Shown here piece by piece: positions 1 to 10,599 of a DNA stretch of 36,025 nt. The notes under the pieces are model-generated. The model did not search any database and was not told where the DNA came from. It worked only from the letters and a program-made list of their open reading frames with translations. Origin of the DNA: CAYLLN01 sp036496265 (GTDB lineage: Bacteria > Planctomycetota > Planctomycetia > Pirellulales > Pirellulaceae). The stretch covers positions 1-36,025 of the forward strand of contig DASXLL010000375.1 in NCBI GenBank assembly GCA_036496265.1, written 5' to 3'. The translations under genes and the position numbers were made by a program. Every line of letters starts with the position of its first letter. The first letter of the stretch is position 1.

Positions 1-3000
1 CGGCGTCGTCAAAGCTGCCGCTCAGCGTGGTCGCGTCTCCCTCCACAATCGGCGAAGTGGCCGCTAGATTGTCCACCGAAAAACTAGCCACCGGAGGCCG
101 GCTGAGCACATATTCGCCGCTGGTGCCGCTTTCTGCCGTCACCCGCACGCGGTAACCGCCCGCGCTGAGCGTTTGATATTGAACGCTTTCGTTGCGTCCA
201 TCAGGCAGCACTGCTCCGGAGGCCACCAGGGCATCGGAAGGGTCATAAAGCTCGATATGCGGGTTGAGCGTGTTGACGAACTGATAGCCGCCGTCGCCGG
301 GCGTGGCAGTCTGGAAACTAAGGAAAGCGCCGGCAGCCGGGACGTTGATCGAATACCAGTCCTCTTGCGGCGTCGGGGTCGTAACGCTGACTGCGCCCAG
401 CACCGTCGCCGTTTCATTGAACGATTGCGCCGTCGCGAAGGTGTCGTTTGCTTCGCTGTCGAACGTAGCGTTTCGCATCGCCAGCACGCTATAAACCGAG
501 CCCGCGGCGCCGGTCACGGCCAGGTAATAACTCCCGCTGACGGGGACGACGAAGCTCGGCAGCGCCTTATCGACGTTCGTAGGCCCCGTGGCGCCGCTGC
601 CCAACACAGCGCCGCTGCTATCCAACAGTTGAAAGCTCGCAGCGCTGCCCGTGATCGCTTTCACAGCGGCCGAAAATGAATCTCCGGCCGCGAGCGTGAG
701 CTGATACGTGTCCTGCGGATCGGGCAACTGGATCTGAATACTGTCGTAAGCGCGACCGTCCGTCGTATATGTGTAATTATCGTACTGCTGGAACTTGATT
801 TGAAAATTCGCGCCGAGCTTCATCCCAGCCGCCGCCGCCGCCGCGGCCAGATCGGTCGTCGCGGTCGTCCAGGATGTATTCGTCGGGGCGTTGAGAATCG
901 TGTGCCAGTGCGTGCCGTCGTCGCTGATCGCCACGCCGTCGCCGTTGGCATGCCCCTGAAAATCGGCCGGCAGCGCATCGGCTTCGTCGGTCGATTGAAA
1001 GTGCATAAAGCTCAACGTGGCTTGTGTCACGCCAGTCAGATTGACGTGATAGACCGCCTCGTTGAGGGCATAGTTGTTGTCCGTATTCGAATCCATGAGC
1101 AGCGCGAACTTGCTCGCATTTCCGCTGCCTCCGGGCGCGATGACGCGGATGCGGCCGAAGCTGTTCGACGAGTAAGTCGTGAATGACGCCGGCAAAACTC
1201 CGCCTTCGAAATCTTCTCCACCTGCCGCCGGCCCGGCGCCGATCGATCCCACCACGGCCAGCCGCGTGGAATTCGCGCTCAGAGCGACCGCGCTGGCATC
1301 GATATTCTGTGCCGTCGCCAACGTATCGTTGGTCGCGCCGCCGTTGCTCTCGGCTTCGAGTGCCGCGTTCAGCGTCACGGTCATCTTGTAGCTGCCCGTC
1401 GTGTTGTTCGCGCCGCTGACAGTGATCTTGTAGGTTCCACCGCTCGTAGCGGGAACCGCTTGGAGGATCGTGCCCACTGATGTTGCTGAGCTTCCAGAAG
1501 CGAGCAAAATGCCCGCCGGATCGCGCAGCTCCACCGCGGGAGCCAATCCGCCCGATTGCGGCGAAACCAGCACGCTGATCGTCTGGCCCGCATTCACACT
1601 TAGCAAGAACGAATCGCTGTCGGCGGCCGGAGCAATGACGCCCGTCGTCGTGCCGTCGTAAATCAACGACCCCGGCGGTTGCTTGGCCGCCAGCGGCGTC
1701 GGAAACGCGACCGTCGCCGCGTCGAGATTGAAAGTCACCACAAAATTGCCGCCCGCAGTCCCATTGCCCGACGGCAAAGTGCCGCTGAATTCACCGTCCA
1801 GAGCATTTCCGCCCGCATCGGTGAAGTTCGTCCCGTTCGTTGCACCGGCGACGAGCGTCAGCGTATAAGAATCTTCCGGCAGATTGCTGTAATTGAGCGT
1901 GAGCACCGTGCCGGCCGCATTGAACGATGAGCTGGTAACCGCGTAGGTAGTGCTCAGCGTGTTCGAAACCAGACTGAAGTCGTCGCTCGACAGATTGCTG
2001 GCCTTCATCGCTTCGCTAAACGTAACCTGATAACTTAGCGCCCCCGGCGACGCGGTTCCGCCGGGAGCAGGCGAAGTCGCAATCACGGTTGGCGATAGCA
2101 CATCCAACGTGATCGTGCCACTGAACGTTGCCAGAGCGGTGCCCGCCAGATCTTGAAGAGTTCCCGCCGGCAGGCTGAACGTGTGCGTTCCTTGCCCCAA
2201 GGCGGGCAGCCCGAAACTGACCGTATCGCCATCCACGAACGTCACGGCTGTGGCCGATGGCACGCCATCGATCAACAAATCGGCTAACAGAACGCTCGTT
2301 GCCAGGTAAGCGCGATTGAAATTGACGATAAAACTGGTCGGCGGCGTATTCGACGAGGTGCCGCTAGCCGGCGTCGTCGTGCTCACTTGAAAGGGCGATG
2401 TGGCCGGCGCACTTCCGTCAATCCGGACGCTATATTCCCCGCTCGTGGCGCCCTCCGACGTTACCCGCAGGCGGTAACTCCCCGCCACCAACGGCTGATA
2501 CTGAATCGACTCATTTCGGCCGTCGGCCAGTGGCGTTCCCGTGGCGACCTTGACATTCGCCGGATTGTAAAGCTCCAGGTGGGCGTTCAGCGTGTTCGCG
2601 AACTGATTGGGCCCGTCGCTGGGCGTTGCGGTGCTGATGTTGAGCATGCCGCCAGCGCCGTCGGCTCCAATCAGATACCAATCTTCGTTGCCGGATGCGA
2701 GATATCCCAGCACCGACGGAGACGCGCCAAGCGATTGGGCCGCGACTGACGTGTCGTTGGCTTCTAAGTCAAAGATCGCGTTTCGCGTGGCCACCAGGCT
2801 ATACGATGTTCCCGTCGCGCCGCTGACCGTCAGATAGTAGCTTCCGCTCGTTGGAGCGACGAAATTGCTCAGCGCCACATTGACATTCGTTGGCCCGGAC
2901 AAGGAACTGCTCAACAGAGCGCCACCGGCACTTAAGAGTTGCACGCTCGGGCTGCCGCCCGCCAGCGATTTGGCGACGACGCTCAACTGGTCGCCGGCCG

Positions 3001-6000
3001 CGAGTGTGAGTTGATAGATGTCCTGCGGATCGGGCAACTGAATTTGAATGTTGTCGTAAGCGCGGCCGTCGGTCGGATACGTGAAATTATCGTACTGCTG
3101 AAACTTGATTTGAAAATTCGTGCCGAGCTTCATGCCGGCTGCCGCCGCGGCCGCCGCCAGATCAACCGTCGCCGTCGTCCAGGACGTATTGGTCGGGGCA
3201 TTGAGAATCGTGTGCCAGTGCGTGCCGTCGTCGCTGATGGCCACGCCGTCGCCGTTGGCGTGCCCCTGAAAATCAGCTGGCAGCGCATCGGCTTCGTCGG
3301 TCGATTGGTAGTGACTAAAGCTCAACGTGGCCTGGGTCATGCCGACCAGATTGACGTGATAGACCGCCTCGTTGAGGGCATAGTTGTTGTCCGTATTCGA
3401 ATCCATCAGCAGCGCGAACTTGCTCGTGTTCCCGGTTCCACCCGGCGCAGTAATGAGAATGCGGCCGAAGCTGTTCGACGAGTAGGTCGTGAATGACGCC
3501 GGCAAAACTCCGGCCTCGAAATCTTCTCCTCCCGCCGACGGCCCCGCGCCGATCGATCCCAAGACGGCCAGCCGCGCGGAATTCGCGCCCAGCGCGACCG
3601 CGCTGGCATCGATATTCTGCGCCGTGGCCAGCGTATCGTTCGTCGCGCCGCCATTGCTCTCGGCTTCCAGTGCCGCGTTCAGCGTCACGGCTACCTTGTA
3701 GCTCCCCGTCGTGTTGTTCGCGCCGGTAACGATGATTTTGTAAGTCCCGCCACCAACGGCCGCCATCGTTTGCAGGACTACCGGCGCGGGTGACGCTGAG
3801 CTGTTCGATCCGAGCAAAACTCCCGCCGGATCGCGGAGTTCCACCGCCGGAACCAAGCCGCCAGACTGCGGCAAGACCAGCACGCTGATCGTCTGACCCG
3901 AATCGATGCTCAACGAAAACGAGTCGCTATCGCCGGCGGGAGAGATGCTGGCCACCGCCGAACCATCATAAATCAGCGATCCGAGCGGCTGCTTGGCTGT
4001 GAGCGTCGGGAAAGCGACCGTCGCAGCATCCGCGTTGAACGTAACAATAAAATTTCCGCCCGCACTTCCGTTGCCGGAAGGGAAAGTGCCGCCGAATTCA
4101 CCATCCAGCGCCAGACCTGCCAGATCCGTGAAGTTCGCTCCGCTGGTTGAACCGGCCACAAGGGTCAACGTGTACGCATCTTCTGGAAGATTGGCATAGT
4201 TGAGCATGAGCACCGTGCCGCCCGAATCGAACGAAAAGTTGCTGGCCAGGTAGGTGACATTCAGGTTGTTGCCTTTGAGCGTGAAATCGTCACTGGAAAG
4301 GTTGGCGACTTTCATCGGCTCGCTAAAGGTGACCTGATAACTCACAGCGCCCGCTGAGACAGTGCCGCCCGGAGCGATCGATGTCGCATTCACCTTGGGC
4401 GCCACGGTGTCAATCGCGAACGTTCCGCTAAACGCCGAGAGCGCCGTGCCCGATAGATCTTGAATCGCTCCCGCCGCCAGGCTCACCGTGTGCGTCCCTT
4501 GCGTGACCGCCGGCAGTGCAAAGCTGACTGTGTCGCCATCGACGAATGTCGCGGCAGTGGCGATCGGCGTTCCATCGATCAATAAATCCCCCGCCTGAAC
4601 GCTCGTCGTCAGATAGGCTCGATTGAAATCGACCGTAACACTCGTCGGCGCAATCGTGAGCTTTGCTCCATTGGCCGGCGTGGTTGTTGAAACTTGAAAG
4701 GGCAACAAATTCGGCGAGCTGCCGTCGATCCGTACGGCATATTCACCGCTCGTGCTTCCCTCCGTTGTGACGCGCAGGCGATAATTACCGGCAATCAACG
4801 GCTGATACTGAATCGTCTCGTTGCGGCCATCGGCAAGCGGCGTTCCCGTTGCAATCTTGACGTTGTTCGGATCGTAGAGCTCAACGTGCGGATTGAGCGT
4901 ATTCGCAAATTGATTGGGGCCGTCGCTGGGCGTCGCCGTGCTAATTCCTAGCATTCCGCCCAAGCCATTAGCCGGCACGAGGTACCAATCTTCTGTTGCT
5001 CCAGTGCCCCCATAACCCAGCACCGATTGATTGCCGCCGATCCACTGAGCGGCGGCAAACGAATCGTTTGCTTCGGTGTCAAACGCCGCATTTTTCGTCA
5101 CCACGACGGTGTAAACGGTATTCACGATGGCCGTGACGCGCAGGTAATAAGTATCGGTTGTCGGCGCCGTGAAATTGCTGATTGCCTTGTTGACGCCGAC
5201 GGAGTCGATGACGCCCGTGGCCAAAAGCGTGTTTGCCGCATCACGCAATTCAATATTGAATGTGCCGCCGCCCACGAAGTTGAACACAAAACTAGCGCGG
5301 TCGCCGGCCGTCAGCGGAACTGCATAGTAGTCGTCGTTTCCGGTTTGAACGCCGCTGGTTCCCAGCACCGCGCCCCGCGTTACCGTCGCGGGCAAACCCG
5401 GCAGATTGATGAACGAGCTGGCAATGTTTTGAGCAGTTGCCAGCGAGTCATTGCTCCCTCCCCCGCTCGATTCCAATTCCAGCGCCGCATTCAAGACGGC
5501 AAAAACCGTGTAAGCTCCCCGCGAACCATTGGCGCTGCTCACATTGATCGTGTAAGTGCCGGCGGTGACGACCGGAATCGTCTGCAACAAAATCGTGGCC
5601 CCGGCTGTCGCGGTCGAGGTGCTGCCGAGCAGCACATTGTTCGGATCGCGCAGTTCGATCGACCCCTGCACGGCGTTGCTATCCAAATTCCCTAAAGCCG
5701 ATAACTGGATGGTGATGGTTTGCCCCGCATCGAGAGACACCATGAAGCTGTCTGTGTCGCCGCTGTGGCCAATCGCGGCGCTGACTGAAGCGGTGTAGAT
5801 CAACGATCCAAACGGTCCTTTGCTCCCCGTCGCCGGAAAGGCAATGGCGCCGGCAGCATCGACATCAAAGCCAATCACAAAATTCCCGCCTGAAAAACCA
5901 TCGCCCGAAGGCAATGTCCCGTTAAACTCGCCGTCCAGCGCGTTGCCAACGGGGTCGGTGAAGTTTGTTCCACCGGTCAAGCCGCTCACCAGCGTCAGCG

Positions 6001-9000
6001 AGTAATAGTCCTCCGGCACATTGGTAAAATTCAACGTCAGCACCGTGCCGCTGGCGTCGAACGAGTAGCTGCTCGGCGTGTAAACCGTGTTCAGGGAAGT
6101 ACCCTTGAGCGAAAAATCGTCCGCCGACAGATTCGCGGTCTGCATCGCCTTGCTAAACGTAATCTGGTAAGCCAGCGCGCCCGGCGCAACGGTTCCTCCC
6201 GCCGCCACCGAAGTCGCGATCACCCTCGGCGCCGACGTATCAACCGTCAGCGTGCCGCTAAATTCGACCAGTGGCGTTCCCTGAACGTCCTGCACGCTCC
6301 CGGCTGACAGCGCAAAGACATGTTGGCCTGTCGCGAGCGAAGGCAGCGAAAAGCGCACCGAATCGCCATCGACGATCGTCACGCCGGTCGCCATCGGCAA
6401 TCCGTCGATCAGCAAATCGCTGGCTTGAACGCTCGACGCCAGCAGCGAATCGTTGAAATCCACGCTCATGCTTGCGGGAGCAGTGCCCACGGACGCTCCG
6501 CTCGCCGGATTCGTCGCCGCTACTTGAAACAGCGGCAATAACACCGCATTGCCGCTCACCCTTAGCACGTATTCGCCGCTCGTTGCCGCGACCAGTGCCG
6601 TCGGTGCTACTTCCACGTAGAACGAAGCCGCCGCGCCGCTGTTGGTATAGCTCGCAACCGCATTGCGACCGTCTGCCGCGCCATTTTCATCCGTCGCCAC
6701 CGCCGCTCCGGACGAATCGAGAATCCGCAGCCGTGGATCGAGTGAATTGACGAACTGGCCACTGCCATCCGCCGGCGTGAAAGTCTGCGCGCTGACAGTG
6801 CCGCCGGTCGGCAGATTGATCCGATAGACATCAGCCGAATCGCCGCTCGCGCCAACATGCCCGACAGCGTACTGCCACAAGCCAGTTAGTCCGCTAAAGA
6901 TATCCTGGGCCTGGGTCGTCGTATTATTGGCCTCGATATTGAACTCGGCGTCTTTGGTCACAACCAGGTCATAAGCAACCGCGCCCGTTCCAGTCACGCG
7001 CACGTAATAGGTTCCTGCCGCGGCCAGCAGCAGATCGTTGATCGCCGCATCGACGTTCGTCTTGCTGCCGCCGATGGCCAACGCTTGGCCGGAAGCGTCT
7101 TCGACAAATATCTGCGCGCCGCTGCCGCTTAGGTTCTTCAGCTCAAGCGACGCGGTGTCGTTGGCCGCGGCCGTGAACGAGTAATAGTCCGTCCATTTGG
7201 TCGGCGAGGATAGCTGCACATCATCGACATACCATCCTTCAAAGGCATTACCGATGCTGTCGATCGTGTCGAAATTGAACCGCAGCAGGATCGTCTGCCC
7301 CGCATAGGCCGAAAGATCGAACGACGCGGCTTTCCACGTGCTGGTCGCCGGCAATTGCGTCGTGCTGGTGCTGCTGGCGATCGTCGTGAAGCTCGATCCA
7401 CCGTTGCTGCTCACCATCACGCTGGCCACGTCCCACGAAGGGCTCTCGTTGAGCAGCACGTAACTGAACGACAACGTCACGGAGGTCGCCGCCGCCAGCG
7501 TGATTTGCGATGACGTGATGTTCCCGGCATTGGCCTGCCCCGGCGTGTCGTAATTTCCCGTGGTCTCGTTTCCGTAGTAAAAACTCGTCGTTGACGAATG
7601 GCCGGCTTCGCTGCCCCGCCGCGTCGAAAGATGCCACCAGCCGGCCGCATTGCCCGGCACGGAATTGTTGTTGATCACATAGCCGCCGGTCCCATTTTCG
7701 AAATTCGCAAGCGAAAATGCCCCAGCCGCTCCGCCATCGCCGCCAACCACCGCGCCTCGTTGCCCCGCTCCTGAAACCGTTGCCAGCGCCACGAACGAAC
7801 TGTCGATGTTTTGCGCCGTCGCCTGAGTATCGTTGGGCGGTGTCGCCTGCACTTCCAATTCTTCCGCAGCGTTCAGCGTGACTTTGAGCAGATAGCCGCC
7901 ACTCGTTCCGCTAGCGCCACTGACATTGACCGTATACAAGCCGCCCGCTGAGATCGGCGTCGTCTCAATCACGGCCCTCTTTCCACCGGCGGACGCTGTC
8001 ACCGTTGTGATCAAAGCACCCGTCGAATCCCGCAACTCCACTGCCGGCTGCAATGTATTGACGGTCGGCGTAACCACGATCGACAAAGTCTGCTCCGCAT
8101 CGAGTTGCAGAGTAAACCCGTCGGTATCGCCCGCCGGCCCGATCGTCCCTGTCGTCGAACGATCGTAAATCAGCGAGCCCAGCGGCAGTTCCGCCGAGAG
8201 CGGAGTCGGAAACGCCACCACACCGTTATCGACTGAGTACGTAAAGCTGAATGGGGACGAGTTCGGATTGCCGAAAGAATCGCTTATCGCGCCAGCCGCG
8301 ATCGTCGCCGTCAATGTCCCTTCCAAAGCAATTCCGCTCAGCGTGAACCGCGCGGTCGTATTGTTATTGACGACCGTGACGCCGCTCACGGCCGCGCCGC
8401 TAATGCCCGCCAGCGCCAGATCGCCCGCCTGCACTGAAGCCGGATCAACCGCTTCATTGAAATTGACGTCGTACGTCAGCGGGCCCGGCAAGGCGAATCC
8501 CCCGCCCGCCGGCGGCAACGTGGCAACGACTTGCAGGGGAACCGCGTCGTAACGAAGCGTTCCGTTGAAATCGACGATCGTTTGCGCCGGATTTCCCTCG
8601 CGGACGATCGACCCCGCCGCGATGTGCATCGTGTGCTGCCCTTGCACAGCCACCGGCGTTGTGGCGTACGTGAAGGTCGCCGTGGTATGACTCGCATCGA
8701 GAGCGACGTTGCCCGCCGCAATTCCATCGACCGTAAAATCGCTCGCATCGACGCTCGTCGGATCGACCGCCGCAGAAAAGCTGATCGCAAAGCTCGTCGG
8801 CGGAATCGCCACCGTCGAACCGGCAGCGGGCGCGCTGGCGCTGACGATCAGGCCCAAATGCTGCAGCGTTCCCAGCGCATTCAATCGGCCCCCCGTGGCC
8901 ACCGGCGTCGGACCGCCCACGCGAAACGCATTATTCGGATCGACACCCGCCAAGATCGCATTGCGAATCTGCTGATACGTCGCATTCGGCGCAACACTCC

Positions 9001-10285
9001 ACGCCAAAGCCGCGACTCCCGCCACGTGCGGTGTCGCCATCGAAGTGCCGCTATACACGCTATACGTGTTGTTCGGCGTCGTGCTGAGCACATCCACGCC
9101 CGGCGCCGTCAAATCGACCGTTGTCGCGCCATAATTTGAAAACGACGCCTTCGCATCATTCCGATCGCTCGCCGCCACCGAAATGATGTTGTCTAGGGGA
9201 TAGCCCGATGGGTAATTCGGCGTGGTATCGGTGTTGAAGTTTGAGTTCCCCGCCGCCGCGATAAATAGCATGCCTTGCTGCTGCGTCGCCGCGATTGCAT
9301 CCTGCAAAGCCTGCGAAAACCCGCCGCCGCCCCAGCTGTTCGACGTCAACTTGATGTTCACGCCCCGCGAATGCATCAGCGCGGCATAGTTGATCGCCGC
9401 GATCGCGGCTGAGTCCGTGCCACTGCCCGAGGAATCCAGGAACTTGATCGCCATAATCTGGACATTCCAATTGACTCCCGCGACGCCGACGCCATTGTTG
9501 CCAATCGCCCCGATCGTTCCCGATACGTGCGTTCCATGGCCCAGATCGTCCATCGGGTTGCCGTTATTTGCCACAAAGTTGTAGCCGTGAACGTCATCGA
9601 TGAAGCCGTCGCCGTCGTCGTCAATTCCATTGCCGGGAATTTCCCCTGGATTTGTCCAGATGTTGGCCGCCAGGTCCGGATGCGTGTAATCGACGCCTGA
9701 GTCGATCACGCCGACGACGATCGTGCTGCTGCCCGTCGAAATATTCCAGGCCTCGGCCGCGTCGATATCGTCGTCAGCCGTCCCGCTCGATTGGCCCGTA
9801 TTGTTCAGGCCCCACAATTGTCCGAATTGCGTATCGTTGGGAATCGCATCGGTGTGAATTCGATAATTCGGCTCGGCATACAGCACATCCGGGCGAGCCC
9901 GATACGTCGCCAGTGCGTCGTCAACGCTCACTCCACTTGCTAAATGCAACTCGGTTAAGCCGGTGACGAGCGGCAGCGACTCGCTTGTGGTGGCCAGCGG
10001 CATCCCGTCCGCTGCTGCCGCAGCCAAGTCCGTGCGGAATCGCACTAAGATGTCCGACGGCTCATAATCAGCAACCGCGTTGCTCGAAGTTGTCGCGAGC
10101 GCGGCCGCACTCACGCCGGGCGCGGCGTTAGCCTGCACCTCCGCGGCACCCCCAACGTCAGCAATTGAATCGAGATGGCTGGCCAAAACGGCCAACAATC
10201 GTCGAGGTTCGAATTTTTCGAGAAATAACTGTCGATGTCGTAGCGCGCACGTTCTGCGCCTTGCCCTCCGCAAGTGGTTCCCCAT
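1..10285 (-). CDS. Giant secreted subtilisin-like (S8) serine protease with repeated Ig-like/PPC-type domains, C-terminus outside window
   Basis: Translating the minus strand from an ATG at 10285 (GGAGAGG nine bases upstream) gives one frame with no stop to position 1, about 3,428 residues, so the gene is partial at its 3' end. Residues 25-33 read FEPRRLLAV, a LEPR-XLL-type N-terminal motif typical of large planctomycete surface or secreted proteins. The protease domain has Asp195 (VVGVIDSGVDYTHPDL), His250 (GHGTHVSG), oxyanion Asn347 (AAAGNS) and Ser415 (SGTSMATPHVAG). All catalytic residues are present, so activity is likely. An Asp-rich DDDGDGFIDD stretch after the Asp motif looks like a calcium loop. 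From about residue 478 follow four large units of Big_5-like Ig domains, PPC-type beta domains and MAM/jelly-roll-like segments, then the start of a PKD-like domain at about 3397. The likely role is extracellular or surface proteolysis and adhesion; the substrate is unknown. Short plus-strand frames here are shadows of this gene. Confidence 0.93.
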   Translation of the reverse strand, partial: MGNHLRRARRRTCALRHRQLFLEKFEPRRLLAVLASHLDSIADVGGAAEVQANAAPGVSAAALATTSSNAVADYEPSDILVRFRTDLAAAAADGMPLATTSESLPLVTGLTELHLASGVSVDDALATYRARPDVLYAEPNYRIHTDAIPNDTQFGQLWGLNNTGQSSGTADDDIDAAEAWNISTGSSTIVVGVIDSGVDYTHPDLAANIWTNPGEIPGNGIDDDGDGFIDDVHGYNFVANNGNPMDDLGHGTHVSGTIGAIGNNGVGVAGVNWNVQIMAIKFLDSSGSGTDSAAIAAINYAALMHSRGVNIKLTSNSWGGGGFSQALQDAIAATQQQGMLFIAAAGNSNFNTDTTPNYPSGYPLDNIISVAASDRNDAKASFSNYGATTVDLTAPGVDVLSTTPNNTYSVYSGTSMATPHVAGVAALAWSVAPNATYQQIRNAILAGVDPNNAFRVGGPTPVATGGRLNALGTLQHLGLIVSASAPAAGSTVAIPPTSFAISFSAAVDPTSVDASDFTVDGIAAGNVALDASHTTATFTYATTPVAVQGQHTMHIAAGSIVREGNPAQTIVDFNGTLRYDAVPLQVVATLPPAGGGFALPGPLTYDVNFNEAVDPASVQAGDLALAGISGAAVSGVTVVNNNTTARFTLSGIALEGTLTATIAAGAISDSFGNPNSSPFSFTYSVDNGVVAFPTPLSAELPLGSLIYDRSTTGTIGPAGDTDGFTLQLDAEQTLSIVVTPTVNTLQPAVELRDSTGALITTVTASAGGKRAVIETTPISAGGLYTVNVSGASGTSGGYLLKVTLNAAEELEVQATPPNDTQATAQNIDSSFVALATVSGAGQRGAVVGGDGGAAGAFSLANFENGTGGYVINNNSVPGNAAGWWHLSTRRGSEAGHSSTTSFYYGNETTGNYDTPGQANAGNITSSQITLAAATSVTLSFSYVLLNESPSWDVASVMVSSNGGSSFTTIASSTSTTQLPATSTWKAASFDLSAYAGQTILLRFNFDTIDSIGNAFEGWYVDDVQLSSPTKWTDYYSFTAAANDTASLELKNLSGSGAQIFVEDASGQALAIGGSKTNVDAAINDLLLAAAGTYYVRVTGTGAVAYDLVVTKDAEFNIEANNTTTQAQDIFSGLTGLWQYAVGHVGASGDSADVYRINLPTGGTVSAQTFTPADGSGQFVNSLDPRLRILDSSGAAVATDENGAADGRNAVASYTNSGAAASFYVEVAPTALVAATSGEYVLRVSGNAVLLPLFQVAATNPASGASVGTAPASMSVDFNDSLLASSVQASDLLIDGLPMATGVTIVDGDSVRFSLPSLATGQHVFALSAGSVQDVQGTPLVEFSGTLTVDTSAPRVIATSVAAGGTVAPGALAYQITFSKAMQTANLSADDFSLKGTSLNTVYTPSSYSFDASGTVLTLNFTNVPEDYYSLTLVSGLTGGTNFTDPVGNALDGEFNGTLPSGDGFSGGNFVIGFDVDAAGAIAFPATGSKGPFGSLIYTASVSAAIGHSGDTDSFMVSLDAGQTITIQLSALGNLDSNAVQGSIELRDPNNVLLGSTSTATAGATILLQTIPVVTAGTYTINVSSANGSRGAYTVFAVLNAALELESSGGGSNDSLATAQNIASSFINLPGLPATVTRGAVLGTSGVQTGNDDYYAVPLTAGDRASFVFNFVGGGTFNIELRDAANTLLATGVIDSVGVNKAISNFTAPTTDTYYLRVTAIVNTVYTVVVTKNAAFDTEANDSFAAAQWIGGNQSVLGYGGTGATEDWYLVPANGLGGMLGISTATPSDGPNQFANTLNPHVELYDPNNVKIATGTPLADGRNETIQYQPLIAGNYRLRVTTEGSTSGEYAVRIDGSSPNLLPFQVSTTTPANGAKLTIAPTSVTVDFNRAYLTTSVQAGDLLIDGTPIATAATFVDGDTVSFALPAVTQGTHTVSLAAGAIQDLSGTALSAFSGTFAIDTVAPKVNATSIAPGGTVSAGAVSYQVTFSEPMKVANLSSDDFTLKGNNLNVTYLASNFSFDSGGTVLMLNYANLPEDAYTLTLVAGSTSGANFTDLAGLALDGEFGGTFPSGNGSAGGNFIVTFNADAATVAFPTLTAKQPLGSLIYDGSAVASISPAGDSDSFSLSIDSGQTISVLVLPQSGGLVPAVELRDPAGVLLGSNSSASPAPVVLQTMAAVGGGTYKIIVTGANNTTGSYKVAVTLNAALEAESNGGATNDTLATAQNIDASAVALGANSARLAVLGSIGAGPSAGGEDFEAGVLPASFTTYSSNSFGRILITAPGGTGNTSKFALLMDSNTDNNYALNEAVYHVNLVGMTQATLSFSHYQSTDEADALPADFQGHANGDGVAISDDGTHWHTILNAPTNTSWTTATVDLAAAAAAAGMKLGTNFQIKFQQYDNFTYPTDGRAYDNIQIQLPDPQDIYQLTLAAGDQLSVVAKSLAGGSPSVQLLSAGGALLSSSLSGPTNVNVALSNFVAPTSGSYYLTVSGATGTSYSLVATRNAIFDLEANDTSVAAQSLGASPSVLGYLASGNEDWYLIGADGAGGMLNISTATPSDGPNQFANTLNAHLELYNPANVKVATGTPLADGRNESIQYQPLVAGSYRLRVTSEGATSGEYSVRIDGSAPATSPFQVSTTTPASGTSSNTPPTSFIVNFNRAYLATSVLLADLLIDGVPSATAVTFVDGDTVSFGLPALGQGTHTFSLPAGTLQDLAGTALATFSGTITLDVLSPTVIATSPAPGGTASPGALSYQVTFSEAMKASNLSSDDFSLVSNTLSTTYAVTSSSFNAAGTVLTLNYSNLPEDSYTLTLVAGATNGTNFTDAGGNALDGEFSGTLPSGNGTAGGNFVVTFNLDAATVAFPTPLAAKQPPGSLIYDGTTTGVIAPAADSDSFLLSVNAGQTISVLVSPQSGGLAPAVELRDPAGILLASGSSATSVGTILQAVPATSGGTYKITVSGANNTTGSYKMTVTLNAALEAESNGGATNDTLATAQNIDASAVALSANSTRLAVVGSIGAGPAAGGEDFEGGVLPASFTTYSSNSFGRIRVIAPGGSGNASKFALLMDSNTDNNYALNEAVYHVNLTGVTQATLSFMHFQSTDEADALPADFQGHANGDGVAISDDGTHWHTILNAPTNTSWTTATTDLAAAAAAAGMKLGANFQIKFQQYDNYTYTTDGRAYDSIQIQLPDPQDTYQLTLAAGDSFSAAVKAITGSAASFQLLDSSGAVLGSGATGPTNVDKALPSFVVPVSGSYYLAVTGAAGSVYSVLAMRNATFDSEANDTFATAQSFNETATVLGAVSVTTPTPQEDWYSINVPAAGAFLSFQTATPGDGGYQFVNTLNPHIELYDPSDALVASGAVLPDGRNESVQYQTLSAGGYRVRVTAESGTSGEYVLSRPPVASFSVDNLAATSPIVEGDATTLSGSFDDA
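95..4712 (-). repeat. Two near-identical 2.31-kb direct repeat units inside the giant protease gene
   Basis: Unit 3 (about 4712-2405) and unit 4 (about 2404-95) align end to end with an offset of about 2,307-2,322 bp, roughly 770 codons. Each encodes an Ig-like domain beginning PFQVSTTTPA, a second Ig-like domain with the GxxLDGEF pattern, a PPC-type domain, a MAM/jelly-roll-like segment (DSNTDNNYALNEAVYHVNL) and two more PPC-type domains. Long stretches are identical at DNA level; for example the roughly 60 bases around 1037-1096 recur around 3347-3406. Unit edges are approximate because the units join smoothly. The DNA-level identity points to recent duplication or gene conversion. Confidence 0.85.
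4713..8853 (-). repeat. Two diverged repeat units (units 1 and 2) of the same protease array
   Basis: Unit 1 (about 8853-6546) and unit 2 (about 6545-4713) have the same domain order as units 3 and 4 but have diverged. Unit 1 is about 770 codons and carries a different jelly-roll segment (about 7720-7190) containing the pattern EGWYVDDVQL, as in MAM or immune-inhibitor-A-like domains. Unit 2 is shorter, about 611 codons, because the jelly-roll segment is missing and PPC-type domains follow each other directly. Boundaries are approximate. Confidence 0.7.
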
Positions 10286-10599
10286 GATTTGATGCCTCTC
10301 CGCTGTCAGGAAGTGCCGTGCCTCGAGCGGCCCACGCGGACGAGCTCAAATAAAATGGTGCGACTCTGCAAATAAAAAAATGACGAACGATCAGAACGAT
10401 CGACCAGCGAAAAGCAGGAGCCGCACGGGAATAAAAACAGGACCGGCTCTCCCGACAGCCGGATTTTATAAACCTGTCGATTTCGAATTACAAGACAAAT
10501 TTTCCACGAAGAATAGAAATCAATGCTTAGCAGGCAACTGCAGTTTCACGGGGCGAGCGTCACGATGAGAGGTGCCGATATGGCCGGCAGACGCGAGGG

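Noticed and set aside
139..10292. Many short plus- and minus-strand open frames across the first 10 kb
   Set aside because: They overlap a single continuous minus-strand frame with clear protease and repeat domains. They have low-complexity Arg/Ser/Pro-rich translations and no ribosome binding sites.
10380..10568. 62-codon plus-strand frame in the divergent gap
   Set aside because: No Shine-Dalgarno sequence, no recognisable domain, and a translation of random composition.
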